The position numbers were made by a program, and so were the translations under genes. From an uncultured Desulfobacca sp. (GTDB taxonomy: Bacteria > Desulfobacterota > Desulfobaccia > Desulfobaccales > Desulfobaccaceae): DNA of 8,722 bases. The stretch is taken from the NCBI GenBank assembly GCA_937958145.1, contig CALGOE010000241.1, forward strand, positions 1-8,722, given 5' to 3'. The notes under the pieces were generated by a model. The model searched no databases. It saw only the letters and a list, made by a program, of their open reading frames with translations, and had not been told where the DNA came from. Below are positions 6,501 through 8,722 of this stretch, piece by piece; positions within the stretch are counted from its first letter, which is position 1, and each line of letters opens with the position of its first letter.

Positions 6501-7625
6501 TTAGGTCAGTTCCACCTTCAAGGAGAAGAAGTTGAGCAGATCCTTCAGGGTCAAGAGTCCCACCAGACGGCCGTTTTCCACCACCAGGAGGCGGGTGAAA
6601 CCCGATTGATTCATGGTGGCCAGGGCCTGGACCGCGTCCATGGTCGGGGGAATGCTGTTTGCCGACGAAACCGGCAGGAGCACATCTCGCACCGTTCTTT
6701 GGTCCCAGTCCTCCCGGGGGATTTCCCGTACTTGGCGGGTGGTGACGCAGCCCAATAAACGGTCGCCGTCCAGCACGGGATACAGGCGGTGTTGATGGGT
6801 GAGGATATAATCCTCCACCAATTGCCGCACCGTGAGCTGCGGCGGGACGGTAATGGGGTCGGTGACCATGAACCGCCGCACCAACTCGCCCTCCAGGGCT
6901 TTCCGCACCAGAAGCTGCTGGTACGAGGTCTGGGCGGCGTTCCGGAGAAACATGCCGATGAGGGCCAGCCACATGCCGCCGATGAGGTTGCCGCCGACAA
7001 ATTGCAGGATACCGACAAAGATCAGCCCCAAACCGAAGGCCGCACCCACGGTGGAGGAAACCCGGGTGGCCCAACGCAGATCGCCTTTATAGCCCCAGAG
7101 AATGGCCCGCAATACCCGTCCACCGTCCAGGGGAAAGGCCGGCAGAAGGTTGAAGGCGGCCAGGATGCCGTTGATGGAGGCGATATAGTAAATTACGGCG
7201 TTCACCGGGGCCTGCCAGCCTACCTGTTCACCCAGGCGATAGATCAGGAAAAAGATCGCGGCGATCATGAGGCTGGCCACGGGACCGGCAATGGCCATGA
7301 GAAACTCGGCCTTGGCAGTGGGCGGCTCGTCGCCCATTTCCGCCACGCCGCCGAAGATAAACAGGGTAATCCCCTTCATGGACATGCCGAAGCGCCGGGC
7401 CACGAGGGAATGGCTGAACTCGTGGACCACGATGGAGATGAATAACCCCAGGGCTCCCACCACGGCCATGGTCCAATAGGTCTCTCGGTTCAGGCCAGGA
7501 TAAAGATATGGGAAAACCCCGGCCGCCAGCGACCAGGTCACCAGGATGGCGATGATCAACCAACTGGCGTCGAGGCGGACTTCGAAGCCGAAAAGTTTGA
7601 AAAGCGTGATGCGTTTGCCGAACAT
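6501..7625 (-). CDS. site-2 protease family (M50) zinc metalloprotease with tandem CBS domains
   Basis: A 374-aa polytopic inner-membrane protease of the M50B / S2P family, which cuts substrates within the membrane; relatives release anti-sigma factors or process membrane proteins. Zinc ligands: HEFSH (residues 68-72, His68 and His72 with catalytic Glu69) and the third ligand Asp167 in FPLDGGR. Other family features are FGGVAEM (91-97) and IAGPVASL (112-119). About six membrane segments span residues 20-230. The C-terminal part carries two CBS domains (about 253-305 and 314-370), expected to sense adenine nucleotides and regulate the protease; this layout is a well-known M50 subtype. GGAAGG lies 8 nt before the ATG. 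It lies 85 bp downstream of the PsiE-family gene and may be transcribed with it. The substrate cannot be told; no anti-sigma factor gene is in the window. Confidence 0.92.
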   Translation of the reverse strand: MFGKRITLFKLFGFEVRLDASWLIIAILVTWSLAAGVFPYLYPGLNRETYWTMAVVGALGLFISIVVHEFSHSLVARRFGMSMKGITLFIFGGVAEMGDEPPTAKAEFLMAIAGPVASLMIAAIFFLIYRLGEQVGWQAPVNAVIYYIASINGILAAFNLLPAFPLDGGRVLRAILWGYKGDLRWATRVSSTVGAAFGLGLIFVGILQFVGGNLIGGMWLALIGMFLRNAAQTSYQQLLVRKALEGELVRRFMVTDPITVPPQLTVRQLVEDYILTHQHRLYPVLDGDRLLGCVTTRQVREIPREDWDQRTVRDVLLPVSSANSIPPTMDAVQALATMNQSGFTRLLVVENGRLVGLLTLKDLLNFFSLKVELT

Positions 7626-7686
7626 AAGCGCGTCCTTCCAGATCGCCAGGGTGTGAAAGCAAAGGCAGGTAGTGCCTCAGGGGGCA

Positions 7687-7710
7687 AGCGGCCAGGGTCA
7701 CCCCGCCGCT
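7687..7710 (-). other. stem-loop directly after the PsiE-family stop codon
   Basis: AGCGGC (7687-7692) and GCCGCT (7705-7710) form a 6-bp GC stem, and the inner GGG/CCC may extend it. It abuts the TAG stop of the gene read leftwards. No U-tract follows, so it may stabilise the 3' end or partly end transcription before the protease gene rather than act as a full terminator. Confidence 0.35.
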
Positions 7711-8265
7711 CTACTCTTCTTTGATGCAGGGATATTCCTCACCTTCCGATTTGCTCTTCTTGGAGATAAGCCAATAGCCGATGCTCAGAGCCAGGATCAC
7801 GGCACCGGTGGCATAGACATAATCCGGGGCCAGTTTGTCATAATCAAAAATAATCACCTTCCGGGCAATGGCCATGAGGGCGGTGGCCATGACCAACTTG
7901 ACGTGAATGGCGTCGTCACGTAAGTACAGAGTGATGTTGATGAAGATTTCAATGGCAATCAGAACTGCCATGAAGGCGCCGAAGGTTGCCAGGATGTCGT
8001 TGATATTCATCAGCATGAAGGGTGGCGACAGCAGCTGTTGATAGAGCATCCAGACGACGTCGCCGATGCCCCAGAGAATCACCACCGTCATCAGAACGGC
8101 CAGCAGACGCACGGCGAAATGGATAACCCGTTGCAAAAAGGCAATGAGGGGCTCATGGGCATACGGCGCCGTGGGTGGTTCAAGGGTTTCCAGCCGCCGG
8201 CGGGCCGCCTGTGGTCTGATGGCTTCTGTTTCTGGAGGTTCGGGCATCTCCGTCATCCTTCTCAT
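7711..8265 (-). CDS. PsiE-family (phosphate-starvation-inducible E-like) membrane protein
   Basis: A 184-aa inner-membrane protein of the PsiE family. E. coli psiE responds to phosphate starvation and cAMP, but the molecular function of the family is unknown. After a charged N-terminal tail (about 1-38) four membrane helices follow (about 48-71, 88-113, 122-140, 149-167). The family-typical segment MATALMAIARKVIIFDYD occupies about 126-143, and a hydrophilic tail ends the protein. The start is uncertain: ATGs at 8265, 8256 and 8247 are all possible, none with a well-spaced Shine-Dalgarno (AGAAGG lies directly before the second), and a TTG at 8346 is also open. I chose the most upstream ATG. 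The CBS-type S2P gene follows after 85 bp, likely in the same transcript. The symbol psiE is withheld because the family is broad. Confidence 0.8.
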   Translation of the reverse strand: MRRMTEMPEPPETEAIRPQAARRRLETLEPPTAPYAHEPLIAFLQRVIHFAVRLLAVLMTVVILWGIGDVVWMLYQQLLSPPFMLMNINDILATFGAFMAVLIAIEIFINITLYLRDDAIHVKLVMATALMAIARKVIIFDYDKLAPDYVYATGAVILALSIGYWLISKKSKSEGEEYPCIKEE

Positions 8266-8515
8266 GAAGCTGTCGCCAAGGTCTTTGCCGGGAGGGGGTC
8301 CGGAAACAAGACGCGTCGGTCCTCGCCTCTGACACCGGCCAGGCAAGGACCTGCCCCTGGCCTTGGTCGCCAGGCTGCAGGGAGTGCCTGCGGATGTCCT
8401 CTATAGTATCCTATTCGTGCCGGTCTGAATAGACGCTTGAGAAAAGATTTGAATGAAATCAGGAAAAAACGGCGTGGAGGTCACCGAAGGCGAAGAAGTT
8501 AATGAGCCGGAACTC

Positions 8516-8536
8516 TCCCGCCCTCGGGATTTTTTT
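8516..8536 (+). terminator. short terminator-like hairpin with T-run, facing right
   Basis: TCCCG and CGGGA form a 5-bp stem with a 4-base loop (8516-8529), followed directly by seven Ts (8530-8536). It has the form of a rightward intrinsic terminator, but no rightward gene precedes it. It could be an attenuator in the leader of a gene beyond the window. It lies inside the larger AATGAGCC/GGCTCATT inverted repeat. Confidence 0.35.
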
Positions 8537-8675
8537 AACTTTTATGGGCTCATTTTGCCGGGCTGGGGGAGCGCTGGCAACCAGGAATCTCAGAACCTTG
8601 GCGACGCTCAGGATGATCAGGAGAAAGCCCCCCGGTATGGAAAGCTTTTTCGACCTGCGCGGTTTTTTATAAACT

Positions 8676-8705
8676 TTGGAAGAAATACGCCGATTTATTT
8701 ATAAG
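8676..8705 (+). promoter_or_regulatory. putative promoter facing out of the window
   Basis: TTGGAA (8676-8681, 4 of 6 matches) and TATAAG (8700-8705, 5 of 6) are 18 bp apart in an A/T-rich stretch unlike the GC-rich surroundings. It would start transcription near 8712 for a gene to the right of the window. In A/T-rich DNA such matches arise by chance, so confidence is low. Confidence 0.3.
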
Positions 8706-8722
8706 AAATATTTATCTAAATA

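Larger units (their letters stand above)
8266..8722. other. gene-free right end with several inverted repeats
   Basis: No convincing gene is seen in 457 bp. The left part (8266-8400) would be the leader of the PsiE-family gene on the minus strand. It holds competing hairpins: GGCCAGGCA with TGCCCCTGGCC (8337-8362, two bulged bases), CCTGGC with GCCAGG (8356-8374), and GCAGG with CCTGC (8377-8391). Then come CTATTC/GAATAG (8411-8432) and GATTT/AAATC (8446-8460). Further right are AATGAGCC/GGCTCATT (8501-8554) and GAGCG/CGCTC (8569-8609) nested inside CCGG..GGGG/CCCCCCGG (8558-8635). The last 60 bases are A/T-rich. An 83-codon open frame at 8453-8704 (+) has no ribosome site and an unlikely composition, so I do not call it. 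Confidence 0.5.

Noticed and set aside
6789..7445. 218-codon open frame antisense to the site-2 protease
   Set aside because: Antisense shadow; Gly/His/Asp-rich translation without motifs, while the opposite strand has HEFSH, LDGG and CBS domains.
8478..8530. Resemblance to a glycine riboswitch core (CACCGAAGG followed about 25 bases later by AACTCTC)
   Set aside because: The CTCTC is followed by CCG rather than the conserved AGG, the matching GGAGAG arm is not found at the right distance upstream, and the GGGGCAA part reads GGCGAAG. A covariance search with the glycine family would settle it; a significant hit would reverse this rejection.
8453..8704. 83-codon open frame on the + strand at the right end
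   Set aside because: No Shine-Dalgarno, no recognisable motif, and it runs through a terminator-like hairpin and into A/T-rich promoter-like DNA.
1..8722. Signs of a mobile element, defence island or CRISPR array
   Set aside because: No integrase, transposase, nuclease-helicase set, tRNA, terminal repeats or regularly spaced repeats were seen; gene content is chromosomal metabolic and membrane functions.

Overview
The window (8,722 bp, GC-rich with A/T-rich intergenic ends) looks like chromosomal DNA of a Gram-negative, probably anaerobic bacterium. A Desulfobacterota / former deltaproteobacterial origin (Desulfobacca- or Syntrophobacter-like) is my best guess. It rests only on general protein style and gene content, not on any marker gene, so it is tentative. 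There are no RNA genes, transposons, phage genes or CRISPR arrays. All genes look like ordinary, similarly GC-rich chromosomal genes.

Layout from left to right. (1) 2-595, +: the C-terminal half of leuC (isopropylmalate isomerase large subunit), cut by the window edge. (2) 674-1021, -: a small Cys-rich zinc-ribbon-like protein of unknown function. (3) A divergent promoter region (1022-1185), then a + strand pair: a 52-aa unknown protein (1186-1344) and a diverged calcineurin-type metallophosphoesterase (1374-2039). (4) A convergent junction of only 14 bp, then a minus-strand three-gene operon, in transcription order: DUF389 membrane protein (4619-3582), MgtC/SapB-family membrane protein (3562-2858), enoyl-CoA hydratase (2827-2054). 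Gaps are 19 and 30 bp, and the MgtC and hydratase genes each have a clear Shine-Dalgarno sequence. (5) Divergent from that operon, 4731-6449, +: a membrane-bound class III nucleotide cyclase (TM, periplasmic Cache-like sensor, TM, HAMP, cyclase). (6) Convergent with it, on the minus strand: a PsiE-family membrane protein (8265-7711) and a CBS-domain site-2 protease (7625-6501). (7) 8266-8722: about 450 bp with no convincing gene but several inverted repeats, a terminator-like hairpin and an A/T-rich end resembling a promoter that fires rightwards out of the window.

Functionally, only leuC and the hydratase are plain metabolic genes. The DUF389, MgtC, PsiE, S2P and sensor-cyclase genes all act in or across the inner membrane, and several belong to families tied to stress, starvation or ion homeostasis. 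I see no evidence of a defence system or a multi-gene novel machine. The items most worth a second look are the cyclase with both purine-specifying positions changed, the phosphoesterase with a broken motif set, the mixed DUF389-MgtC-crotonase operon, and the structured gene-free right end.
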